DNA from: Candidatus Zixiibacteriota bacterium | Lineage (GTDB): Bacteria; Zixibacteria; MSB-5A5; CAIYYT01 | Assembly: GCA_963205155.1 (NCBI GenBank) | Contig: CAUJJY010000174.1 | Span: 1 to 11,403 of the forward strand | Reading direction: 5' to 3' | Length of the DNA stretch: 11,403 bases | In this document: in pieces, positions 1 through 6,652 of the stretch | Position numbering within the stretch: the stretch's first letter is position 1 | Layout: every line of letters starts with the position of its first letter | Position numbers and translations under genes: made by a program | Notes under the pieces: model-generated | Seen by the model: only the letters and a program-made list of their open reading frames with translations | Database searches by the model: none | Told to the model about the DNA's origin: nothing

Positions 1-468
1 CTTGAGCTTGGTGTGGGAGATTTCCGGGATGCGCGACTCGTAAGCATACATTGCGGCGGCGCCTACGGCGCAGTTGGAAGAGCTGCAAAGGTTGCGATAA
101 GTCAAGAGCAGTTTGCGAGTGGCAACCGAACCGCAGTTTGAGTATAGTTCGTCGCGATCCACACCGACACCACGAGCGAACCAGACCCACAGTTCTTCGT
201 GAGGGATCAGCCCATCACCACCCGTTTCTTCCTCGACCAGGTTTTCCAGAATCGACAAACGCAGCGAGTGTTCCCTGCAGTTGGAGTGAATGGCGCTGAC
301 GTAGGTAGGGATGGCTTTGACGAACAGGAAATATTCTTTCGTGTAGATCTGCAGTTCCGGTTCCGTCAATTCCCCGCGATTCCAGCGGACGTAGAACGGG
401 TGCCGGAGCAGGTCGTGTTCGTTGATGAGGCTGTCAAGTCGGGAAATGAGTTGACTGTTCACTTCCAT
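1..468 (-). CDS. CADD-family p-aminobenzoate (folate pathway) metalloenzyme, 5' part only
   Basis: The gene runs off the left edge; 156 N-terminal residues are visible of a family usually about 230 long. The protein starts MEVNSQLISRLDSLINEHD and matches the CADD branch of the TenA/PqqC heme-oxygenase-like fold, known from Chlamydia trachomatis, where it makes p-aminobenzoate for folate by sacrificing its own residues. Aligned from memory, the key residues are present: Tyr26 in HPFYVRW (CADD Tyr27), metal ligands Glu80/81 and His90 in VEEETG...PHEELW, Glu144 in YESRIP (CADD Glu142), and Lys154 (CADD Lys152, the proposed amine donor). The remaining His/Asp ligands would lie beyond the edge. 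The ATG at 468 is preceded on the minus strand by GGGAAG, further away than ideal. It follows the squalene synthase gene by 80 bases in the same direction and may be cotranscribed. Family assignment is confident; the pABA role is inferred from homology. Confidence 0.88.
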   Translation of the reverse strand, partial: MEVNSQLISRLDSLINEHDLLRHPFYVRWNRGELTEPELQIYTKEYFLFVKAIPTYVSAIHSNCREHSLRLSILENLVEEETGGDGLIPHEELWVWFARGVGVDRDELYSNCGSVATRKLLLTYRNLCSSSNCAVGAAAMYAYESRIPEISHTKLK

Positions 469-548
469 TCTACGAGAATGCTTCCCGCGATTTTTGCATT
501 TGAACCAAACTTTTTTCGGCCAATCTCAATTGCCCCGTCATGCGGCGG

Positions 549-1583
549 CTATCGCGGAATTCCGCTGCCAATGCGGGCAAACAGCGTGCGAAGCAGTGTG
601 TCGGAAGTGACGCAGAGGACTGTTTGCGCCATGATGGAATAGACCTTAAATCGAGAAATTTTGACACGGACTTTGCCATTGAGGAGGGCCGGATTGTTCC
701 ACGCGAGGCGCAGTGTGCTGATTGCGAAGAATAACGACCAGAGGTTGAAGAGCCGGAGACGCACCCGGTTCGCAGGAATGGTAAGCGTGTAGTCGAGAGC
801 GTCATCGAGACAGGCGGCGGCTTTTTTGATGAGGTCGTTGAGGGTGCTTTGCGCCGGTCGATGATAAGCTGGATTGAAGAAGTTGACGGAATCGACACCG
901 TGGGATACCATTAAATCGGCGGGCAAATAGCACCAACCACGCGAGTAATCGCTGTGACAGTCTTTGATGATGTTGGTCATTTGCAGGCCGAGGGCAAAGG
1001 CCGGACCAAGTGAGCGCAGGCGATCGGAGGATGCAGCCGGAAGTTGCGGCAGGTAGAAGATGAACAAGTCGGTGAGCATTTTGCCGACGGTGCCGGCGAC
1101 ATAGTGACAGTAATTCTCAAGATCGGCCACATTGGCTAGCGTGAACAATTCGCCGCCGAGCTGATGTTTGCGGGTTACGGTTGCGCGCATGCCTTCCGAC
1201 ATTTCGACCACACAGGCCTGCACAATCCGGCGCACGGCCGGCGGAAGCTGTAGAAACAGATCGACAACGGTCTGGAGGTTAAGGATCAGACGATGTTCGG
1301 GTGATTCCGGATCAAGATCACCCCACGCGGCAATCCAGTCTTGAAGGCTCTGCGGACCAAACGATCCGGAAGCAAAGATCAGTTTGTATGAATCAAGCAA
1401 GGCTGCGCGCCTATCGTAGGATAGGTGTTCGGAGTCCTCGGCAGTGTCGACGATACGGCAGAACAGATATGCACAGAGCACCGATTTGTGGAGATCACCT
1501 TTGAGGATGCGGATATTGATGGCAAAGGTACGCGAGACCGCCGGGAGAATGTCGACACAGAATTTGAACGGATCAGAATGCAT
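549..1583 (-). CDS. Squalene/phytoene synthase family protein (likely squalene synthase)
   Basis: A 344-residue protein, normal length for the family, which joins two prenyl diphosphates head to head (squalene from two farnesyl diphosphates). The two Asp-rich, Mg-diphosphate-binding motifs are present: DTAED at residues 46-50 and DCHSD at 208-212 in MTNIIKDCHSD. The squalene-synthase-type YCHYVAGTVG signature is at 158-167, and SRTFAINIR near the N-terminus is also typical. DTAED and YCHYVAG favour squalene over phytoene synthase, but substrate cannot be settled from sequence alone, and no hopanoid or carotenoid gene lies in the window. The ATG at 1583 is the first possible start after an in-frame stop, although no good Shine-Dalgarno precedes it. 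It is transcribed divergently from the YbaK gene, and the CADD gene follows downstream. Confidence 0.92.
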   Translation of the reverse strand: MHSDPFKFCVDILPAVSRTFAINIRILKGDLHKSVLCAYLFCRIVDTAEDSEHLSYDRRAALLDSYKLIFASGSFGPQSLQDWIAAWGDLDPESPEHRLILNLQTVVDLFLQLPPAVRRIVQACVVEMSEGMRATVTRKHQLGGELFTLANVADLENYCHYVAGTVGKMLTDLFIFYLPQLPAASSDRLRSLGPAFALGLQMTNIIKDCHSDYSRGWCYLPADLMVSHGVDSVNFFNPAYHRPAQSTLNDLIKKAAACLDDALDYTLTIPANRVRLRLFNLWSLFFAISTLRLAWNNPALLNGKVRVKISRFKVYSIMAQTVLCVTSDTLLRTLFARIGSGIPR

Positions 1584-1660
1584 GAGGAGAACATAACGTG
1601 TGCGGTTGTGAACAAGAACAGGAAATTCGGAAATGATTCAGCAATGAACGCAGGATAATC

Positions 1661-1690
1661 TTGACAACCGGGGCCGTGAAGCACGATTTT
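1661..1690 (+). promoter_or_regulatory. Possible promoter for the YbaK-family gene
   Basis: A perfect TTGACA (1661-1666) is followed after 18 bases by GATTTT (1685-1690), a poor -10 match. It lies just upstream of the Shine-Dalgarno and would give a very short leader. The -35 match is convincing; the element as a whole is tentative. Confidence 0.3.
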
Positions 1691-1698
1691 GCAATTTT

Positions 1699-1707
1699 AA
1701 GGAAGGA
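1699..1707 (+). promoter_or_regulatory. Strong ribosome binding site fixing a TTG start
   Basis: AAGGAAGGA ends 8 bases before TTG at 1716. No in-frame ATG or GTG lies near the N-terminal family boundary, so this site supports the rare TTG initiation codon of the YbaK-family gene. Confidence 0.75.
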
Positions 1708-1715
1708 CATATTCA

Positions 1716-2192
1716 TTGGCCAAGTCAATCTTTGAATCGATAAAGCTGTTTCTCGATGAGAACCAGATCGTTTACCGCACGGTGCACCATGAGCCGACTT
1801 ATACATCAGAGGAGTCGGCAAAGGCGCGAGGCGAGGATGTGAAGATCGGCGGGAAGGCGATTGTAATGAAGGTGGGCGAGGTATTCAGGTTGTTTGTGCT
1901 TAGTGCCGCTCTAAAGATCGACTCGGACGCTATCAAGAGCCACTTCGAGACCAAGAGCACGCGATTTGCGAATGCGGAGGAGCTGCTGGATTTCACGGGG
2001 CTGGTTCCGGGATCAGTACCGCCATTTGGATATCCGATATTGCCCTTTGAGCTATATGTTGATAAATCGATTCTGCGAAACGAGAAAATCGCATTCAATG
2101 CCGGGTCGTTGACTGACTCGGTTGTGATGCGAACGAGCGATTATCTGAAAGTCGCAGACGCTACGGTCTTTGAATTTTCCAAAGACGCGTGA
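1716..2192 (+). CDS. YbaK/EbsC-family aminoacyl-tRNA deacylase
   Basis: A 158-residue single-domain protein of the YbaK/ProX editing family, which hydrolyses mischarged aminoacyl-tRNA (for example Cys- or Ala-tRNA-Pro) in the cytoplasm. Family landmarks are GGKAIVMK at residues 45-52, with the conserved Lys47 of the active site, then GLVPGSVPPFG at 95-105, and FNAGSLTDSVVM at 128-138. The length is that of a free-standing editing factor, not the insertion domain of ProRS. It starts with TTG behind a strong Shine-Dalgarno; other starts would cut into the fold. It is divergent from squalene synthase and convergent with the protease block, so it is probably transcribed alone, ending at the palindromic terminator downstream. 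Which tRNA or amino acid it edits cannot be told from the sequence. Confidence 0.92.
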   Translation: MAKSIFESIKLFLDENQIVYRTVHHEPTYTSEESAKARGEDVKIGGKAIVMKVGEVFRLFVLSAALKIDSDAIKSHFETKSTRFANAEELLDFTGLVPGSVPPFGYPILPFELYVDKSILRNEKIAFNAGSLTDSVVMRTSDYLKVADATVFEFSKDA

Positions 2193-2231
2193 GTGCCATT
2201 GCAGTCCTCGAAATCCATTAAGACCGACAGC

Positions 2232-2276
2232 CAAAAAGAAAACCGGGTGAAGAAATCTTCACCCGGTTTGCCTTGT
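2232..2276. terminator. Bidirectional intrinsic terminator (30-base perfect palindrome)
   Basis: Bases 2240-2269 form a 14-bp perfect stem around a central AA (arm AAACCGGGTGAAGA). Read on the minus strand it is followed by TTTTCTTTTT, an excellent U-tract for ending the protease transcript. On the plus strand the TTTGCCTTG run is weaker but can serve the YbaK gene. It sits between the convergent stops at 2192 and 2289. Confidence 0.88.
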
Positions 2277-2288
2277 CGTTGGTCAGTT

Positions 2289-4181
2289 TTATTTGCAGGT
2301 AGCGCACGGAGCGGGGCCACCGCCAAAGATGTGGTTAATCAGATAGACGGCATCGGAAATATTGACGCTGCCGCTGCAATCGGCGTCTCCGGAAATGAGC
2401 GGATTGGGAGCGGGACCACCGGAGAAGATGTAGGCGATCAAGAACACGGCGTCGGAGATGTTAACCGAGCCCGTGCTGTTGGCATCACCACAGATGTATG
2501 GCGGGCTCGTGACGGTAACGCTTAGGCTGACTGTGTCGGACTTGATCGGATCCTGTGAATCGAAAACTGCGATAGTAAAGAAATACTGGGCATTGAAACT
2601 CGGTGAGCCGGTAATGGTTCCGACAGCACCGCCATTGAAATTGCAGCCGAAGGGCAAATCACCGCCGAGGAAGACCCAATTATATGGCGGAACGCCGCCG
2701 ACTGCCTGCATCTGGTAGGAATACGGGGTATTCAAATAACCACCGGGAGGGTAGTTCTGATAGCAATAGACATTGCCGTCACAATGGTCACCGACGCCAT
2801 CTCCGTTTTGATCAGGCTGGGTCGGATTGGAGACGCTTGGGCAATTGTCACAGGCATCGCCAAATGTGTCGGCATCGGTGTCAAGCTGACTGGCGTTGGC
2901 ATCGAACGGGCAATTGTCGGTCGCACAAGTGTTGAGGGCATAACCCGGGTTGCCAAAGCCATCGTTGTCCGAGTCGGTACAGTCGTCACACAGATCACCG
3001 ATGTTATCGGCATCGGCATCGAGTTGATCGCGATTGGGAGTATTGACGCAATTGTCGCAGGCATCACCGACGGTGTCGGCATCGACATCGGTTTGGCCGA
3101 CGTTGGAAACCAGCGGGCAGTTATCTGATGAATTGGCGATGCCATCGGCATCGACATCAAGATTCAGATAGTTCTGGAGAATGGCGTTGGTCCAGCACCG
3201 CATGCGGGCTTCCTGTTGGTCAGTGAAAAATTCCGAGCAATCGGAGTAACCCATGACGTTTTCCGGCTGGGTCGGTCCCCAGGGCTGGAACGGGCTGCAA
3301 GTGTCATTGCCACCGGGAGGAGCGCAGTTGAAATTGAGCGGTGTCGGCGGGGTATCGGAGCAAAGATCGCCGCGAACATCGCTGGGGCTGCCGGCATATT
3401 CATAGCATGTGCCGCAAACTGTGGTTTCACTTACGCCACGGAAAGTGTGATAAAGACTAAGGGTGTGTCCCATCTCATGAGTAACCGTGCTGGAGCCGGG
3501 ATCGAAACCAAGAGTGTGTATCACGATTCCGTAACGAACCTGACCGGCCTGGTCCTGTGGAAGATATGCGTACCCAAGGGTAATCTGGCCGGGTGTGGTC
3601 TGCTCGATATCAGTGACGTAGATATTGATCTTGGTCTGATAGGAGTCGGCATAGGTTTGCTTCATCAAGAAGTCTTCGGAATTGCTGAGGATGCGGTACT
3701 CGGTGTCATTGTGAGTAAGAACTCCATCGAGCAGGAATTGGATTCCAGCCGGTGCAAGATCGGCATTTAGCCGGTTGAATACCTGATTACATTCCCCGAC
3801 GGTCGTGGCCGGATTAGAGCCGTCATCATTGGCAAAAATGTGGAAGACTAAACGGAAATAGAATACGTTCTGATACTGGGCCGGCAGGAATCCGTTTCTG
3901 GTTGCAGGAAGATCGCAGGTACCGCGCACCGGGCAATCCAATGGCGCGCGATTAATGTCGTCTTGCGACGGTTCGGATTCCAAGGCGGTGGTGCCGCACC
4001 AGTGGATCTGGTTTTCGCGGATAATTTCGTTAATGCGGTCGGGGTTGGCGCGCATTTCTTCGAGAATTTCTTCCGTGGTCTTTGCTGCCTGTGCTTGCAC
4101 AGCGAAGACTGTCAGCCAAACCAAGGCGGACGATGCGCAGACTAATAACGATCGTCTAAGGACGTTGCCGAAAAGCTTCAT
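2289..4181 (-). CDS. Secreted M43 (pappalysin-like) zinc metalloprotease with TSP3, Ig-like and dockerin-like domains (paralog A)
   Basis: A 630-residue exported protein. Residues 1-32 are a signal peptide (KLFGNVLRR, hydrophobic core, AVQAQA). The catalytic domain carries HEMGHTLSLYH at 235-245, a metzincin zinc site with the usual Gly replaced by Ser242, and the Met-turn NVMGY (Met310). About five thrombospondin type-3 calcium repeats (DxDxDG / DNCP) follow at 341-469, then an Ig-like (He_PIG) domain at about 478-558. A dockerin-like tail of two 22-residue repeats (562-630) ends in CATCK. The start at 4181 is chosen because it begins a normal signal peptide; an in-frame ATG at 4262 would add 27 polar residues with no better ribosome site. 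It follows paralog B by 98 bases in the same direction and probably shares its promoter. Protease family is confident; substrate is unknown. Confidence 0.9.
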   Translation of the reverse strand: MKLFGNVLRRSLLVCASSALVWLTVFAVQAQAAKTTEEILEEMRANPDRINEIIRENQIHWCGTTALESEPSQDDINRAPLDCPVRGTCDLPATRNGFLPAQYQNVFYFRLVFHIFANDDGSNPATTVGECNQVFNRLNADLAPAGIQFLLDGVLTHNDTEYRILSNSEDFLMKQTYADSYQTKINIYVTDIEQTTPGQITLGYAYLPQDQAGQVRYGIVIHTLGFDPGSSTVTHEMGHTLSLYHTFRGVSETTVCGTCYEYAGSPSDVRGDLCSDTPPTPLNFNCAPPGGNDTCSPFQPWGPTQPENVMGYSDCSEFFTDQQEARMRCWTNAILQNYLNLDVDADGIANSSDNCPLVSNVGQTDVDADTVGDACDNCVNTPNRDQLDADADNIGDLCDDCTDSDNDGFGNPGYALNTCATDNCPFDANASQLDTDADTFGDACDNCPSVSNPTQPDQNGDGVGDHCDGNVYCYQNYPPGGYLNTPYSYQMQAVGGVPPYNWVFLGGDLPFGCNFNGGAVGTITGSPSFNAQYFFTIAVFDSQDPIKSDTVSLSVTVTSPPYICGDANSTGSVNISDAVFLIAYIFSGGPAPNPLISGDADCSGSVNISDAVYLINHIFGGGPAPCATCK

Positions 4182-4204
4182 TTTACTGCTCACTTTCCCT
4201 GACT

Positions 4205-4225
4205 GCCCGTTGCTCGATAACGGGC
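4205..4225. repeat. Intercistronic inverted repeat (hairpin) between the two proteases
   Basis: GCCCGTT (4205-4211) and AACGGGC (4219-4225) form a perfect 7-bp stem with a 7-base loop. It has no T-run on either side, so it is not an obvious terminator. It lies in the leader of paralog A if that gene starts at 4181, and could affect mRNA stability or translation. It may also be chance. Confidence 0.45.
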
Positions 4226-4279
4226 GAGATTTATGATTGAAGTTGTCTTTATCCAGATTCATCGAATGTTGTTGCTACC

Positions 4280-6319
4280 CTACGGGCAGGCGGCGCAAGG
4301 CGCTGTCCCGCCGGAAAAAATATAATTGATCAGAGCAACGGCGTCGGAGATTGTCACAGTCGTACTGCAGTCGGCGTCGCCGGCCAAAAGCGGATCGGGC
4401 GCGGGCCCTCCGGAAAAGATATAATTAATCAAGTAAACGGCGTCGGAAATCGTGACATTAGTGCTGCCATCGGCGTCGCCGCAGATATACGGCGGAGGCG
4501 GGGCATCGACAACGCGCACGCTAAGAGAAATCGTGTCCGTCTTCTGCGGAGCATCGGCATCCTTACAGACGATCGTGAAGAAATACTCGGCCTTGAATGA
4601 TGGCGTGCCGGTGATAGTACCAGCGGCACCGCCGTTGAAAACACACCCGAAGGGCACGTCGCCGCCGAAGAATACCCACTCATAGGGTTCAAGTCCGCCG
4701 ATCGCAGTAAACTGGAAGAAGTACGGAACACCAAGGTAGCCTTCGGGAAGAACATAGCTCTGGATATGTAATTGTCCGTCGCAGGCGTCGCCGATCCCAT
4801 CGACGTTTTCGTCGTATTGTTCGGGATTGGGGATGCTTGCACAATTATCGCAGTTATCACCCACTCCATCAGCATCGGCATCCGCTTGTCCGGGGTTAAC
4901 TATATCGGGACAATTGTCGGTAGGACAAGTGCTTGCGGGGAATCCCGGGTCGGCGGCGCCATCGCCATCGCTGTCGGTACAGGCATCGCAGCCATCGCCG
5001 ACGCCATCGGTATCGAGATCGCCCTGATCGTTATTGACGACGGCGGGGCAATTGTCGCAGACATCGCCGAATTGGTCGCCATCAGTGTTGGCCTGATTGT
5101 TGTTGCTAACGAACGGGCAGTTATCAGCGGCATTTAGAACGCCGTCATTGTCGATGTCAGGATCACAGGCATCTCCGAACGCGTCGTTATCGACATTTTC
5201 CTGGCAGGGATTGAAATTGGCGGGACAATTATCAACGCCATCATCAACGCCGTCGCCATCGCCGTCTGCCAAGATTTCACCGGCCGACGCAGGGTTCTTT
5301 TCGCCACCGCAGTTTCTCCAGGATGCAAGTTCGGCGTTGACCCAACAGTGGTACCTTCCCCACTGCTGCGGTGAGAATTCGGTGTAGCAGTTATCGGGGG
5401 CGTAGCCCATGTAGTTTTGTGGATCGGTAGCACCCCAGCTTAATCCGGAGCAGACATCGGTGCCACCGGGAGGCGCGCAGTTGAAGTTTGTCGGCGTGGG
5501 CGCCGTGTCGGAACAATAGTCGCCCGTGACGTCGCCTTCAAAGCCGTCGGCGCGTTCGTAACAGGCGCCGCATTGAGTCACTTCGGAGACGCCGTGGTGA
5601 GTATGCCACAGGCCAATACAGTGACCGACTTCGTGGGCGAGAGTTCCCTCCCCACCACCGAAGTAATTGTCATCGAGAATAATACCGCCCATGTTCGTCA
5701 AGGCATCGCTATCCCACGGGAATGTGCCGACGCCGATGTAGCTGGAATTGATGTTCGTGACATAGACATTCAACTGGGAATCAGGGTCGACAGCGTAGGC
5801 GTTCTTCATGGCGAATTCTTCACTGTCGGTGAAAGTTCGAAAGGCGGTCGAATTGACGATGCGCCATCCGGCAGTCCAACGAATTTTGGAAGGAGCAAAT
5901 TGGGCATTGAGAGTAGCCATCTGGGCATCGACGCGTGCCTGGTTGGCTGCGGGGCTTGAGCCGTCATCATTGGCGAAAACATTGAAGAAGATCTTCAGCG
6001 AGGTAAACGGATCGTTGGCACCGGGGATATTTTGGTCGCGATTTGCGACGTTGTCGCAAGGTCCCAATGGTGGACAGGCGAGTCCGGGTGCCTTGTTGGC
6101 GGAGTTCTTCTGCGCCCAACGGACTTCGGTCTGACACCAGTCACCGCCGTGCTGATCGATAAACGCTTTGACGTGGTCGCCATCGAGACGTCCGATTTCC
6201 TGCCAGAGGTTGGAAGGAGAAACCGGTTGATCATCAGCGGCAAGCAATAAAGTTGAGGCCGCAATGAGCGAGGTCACAATGAGAAAAACGAACGGCGAAA
6301 GACGTCCGGGACGATTCAT
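4280..6319 (-). CDS. Secreted M43 (pappalysin-like) zinc metalloprotease with TSP3, Ig-like and dockerin-like domains (paralog B)
   Basis: A 679-residue exported protein, paralogous to the downstream gene over its whole length. The signal peptide is residues 1-28 (NRPGRLSPFVFLIV...LLLAA). The catalytic domain has a canonical metzincin zinc site, HEVGHCIGLWH at 229-239, and Met-turn NYMGY (Met304). Many paired Cys recur in paralog A (for example CGACYE, NFNCAPPGG), as expected for an extracellular enzyme. About six TSP3 repeats (352-515), an Ig-like domain (about 525-605) and a dockerin-like tail (611-679, ending CAACP) follow. The start at 6319 is set by GGAGA nine bases upstream and by the signal peptide; the longer frame from 6379 would begin at about the predicted transcription start. 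It is the first gene of a likely two-gene operon. Substrate and anchoring partner are unknown; no cohesin is encoded here. Confidence 0.9.
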   Translation of the reverse strand: MNRPGRLSPFVFLIVTSLIAASTLLLAADDQPVSPSNLWQEIGRLDGDHVKAFIDQHGGDWCQTEVRWAQKNSANKAPGLACPPLGPCDNVANRDQNIPGANDPFTSLKIFFNVFANDDGSSPAANQARVDAQMATLNAQFAPSKIRWTAGWRIVNSTAFRTFTDSEEFAMKNAYAVDPDSQLNVYVTNINSSYIGVGTFPWDSDALTNMGGIILDDNYFGGGEGTLAHEVGHCIGLWHTHHGVSEVTQCGACYERADGFEGDVTGDYCSDTAPTPTNFNCAPPGGTDVCSGLSWGATDPQNYMGYAPDNCYTEFSPQQWGRYHCWVNAELASWRNCGGEKNPASAGEILADGDGDGVDDGVDNCPANFNPCQENVDNDAFGDACDPDIDNDGVLNAADNCPFVSNNNQANTDGDQFGDVCDNCPAVVNNDQGDLDTDGVGDGCDACTDSDGDGAADPGFPASTCPTDNCPDIVNPGQADADADGVGDNCDNCASIPNPEQYDENVDGIGDACDGQLHIQSYVLPEGYLGVPYFFQFTAIGGLEPYEWVFFGGDVPFGCVFNGGAAGTITGTPSFKAEYFFTIVCKDADAPQKTDTISLSVRVVDAPPPPYICGDADGSTNVTISDAVYLINYIFSGGPAPDPLLAGDADCSTTVTISDAVALINYIFSGGTAPCAACP

Positions 6320-6325
6320 GGGGCT

Positions 6326-6333
6326 ATTTCTCC
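6326..6333 (-). promoter_or_regulatory. Ribosome binding site deciding the start of paralog B
   Basis: On the minus strand GGAGAAAT precedes the ATG at 6319 with 9 bases between GGAGA and the start. This supports the shorter, signal-peptide-first product over the longer frame from 6379. Confidence 0.75.
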
Positions 6334-6386
6334 AAATCAGATGGTTGCGTTTGGGCTCGGTACCATTTGGCAAGTACACCTATGTA

Positions 6387-6415
6387 AAAATATCGCCTAA
6401 GTACATATTTGTCAA
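6387..6415 (-). promoter_or_regulatory. Sigma70-like promoter for the protease pair
   Basis: On the minus strand TTGACA (6415-6410) is followed after exactly 17 bases by TATTTT (6392-6387). Transcription would begin near 6380, leaving a leader of about 60 bases before the ATG at 6319. A direct repeat AAGTACA occurs at 6372-6378 and 6399-6405, the second copy inside the spacer, and could be an operator. Confidence 0.6.
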
Positions 6416-6535
6416 GACGTTTCTCCAGTCTCAAGGGGCAATGGAGGGGGCGATTTGTTTTCCGATCAGAGCATTTCGACCTTGGCGCGCATCAGGTTAT
6501 TGCTGTGAGTCTGCACTAACGAGACGGATTTAGTA

Positions 6536-6565
6536 TTGACCGTCGATAGATAGGTCAACTATATT
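6536..6565 (+). promoter_or_regulatory. Promoter of the cytochrome operon with overlapping inverted repeat
   Basis: TTGACC (6536-6541), 18 bases, then TATATT (6560-6565) makes a plausible sigma70-type promoter with a start near 6572 and a leader of about 80 bases. The -35 hexamer is also the left arm of a perfect inverted repeat, TTGACC-N11-GGTCAA (6536-6558). A regulator bound there would cover the promoter spacer. Confidence 0.55.
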
Positions 6566-6580
6566 GCGTACGGTGACGCC

Positions 6581-6600
6581 CTCTATTGTCCTCAATAGAG
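6581..6600 (+). promoter_or_regulatory. Leader hairpin of the cytochrome operon
   Basis: CTCTATTG (6581-6588), loop TCCT, CAATAGAG (6593-6600): a perfect 8-bp stem with a tetraloop near the 5' end of the predicted mRNA. No T-run follows, so it is not a terminator. An mRNA-stabilising hairpin or a protein-binding site are both possible. Confidence 0.5.
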
Positions 6601-6618
6601 TAAGGAACTCGGCAATAC

Positions 6619-6636
6619 TTGTGAAATATTTCACTA
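6619..6636. promoter_or_regulatory. CRP/FNR-superfamily-like operator palindrome
   Basis: GTGAAATATTTCAC (6621-6634) is a perfect 14-base palindrome. In context it reads TTGTGA-N6-TCACTA, one base off the TGTGA-N6-TCACA pattern bound by many CRP/FNR-superfamily regulators (CRP, some HcpR types). It sits just upstream of the Shine-Dalgarno, downstream of the promoter at 6536, a position that would suit repression. The regulator is not in the window. Confidence 0.45.
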
Positions 6637-6652
6637 TCAGGAGGAGCAAAGA

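Larger units (their letters stand above)
6320..6652. other. Divergent intergenic region between proteases and cytochrome operon
   Basis: A 333-base region without a gene. The left third holds the protease promoter and leader. The right third (from 6536) holds the cytochrome promoter, three inverted repeats and the Shine-Dalgarno AGGAGG (6639-6644). Between 6416 and 6535 I see nothing recognisable; an open frame crossing 6264-6533 lacks a ribosome site and coding character. Confidence 0.7.

Noticed and set aside
555..564. Palindrome CGGAATTCCG at the end of the squalene synthase gene
   Set aside because: A ten-base palindrome inside coding sequence is expected by chance and has no T-run to act as a terminator.
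2784..3128. Long plus-strand open frame rich in Gly, Val and Ile opposite the TSP3 repeats of paralog A
   Set aside because: It is the antisense of repeated Asp/Ala/Asp-Gly codons, whose complement rarely gives stops. There is no Shine-Dalgarno and the same kind of frame appears opposite paralog B at 4772-5137.
2800..3130. Repeated short motifs within the protease genes that could suggest a repeat array or CRISPR
   Set aside because: The repeats are degenerate, in frame and encode calcium-binding TSP3 units; there are no identical repeats with unique spacers.
3216..3770. 184-codon plus-strand open frame opposite the catalytic domain of paralog A
   Set aside because: It lies wholly within a well-supported minus-strand gene, has no recognisable domain and no ribosome site.
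4182..4262. Extended N-terminus of protease A from the ATG at 4262
   Set aside because: It would put 27 polar residues before a clear signal peptide, and no better ribosome site precedes it.
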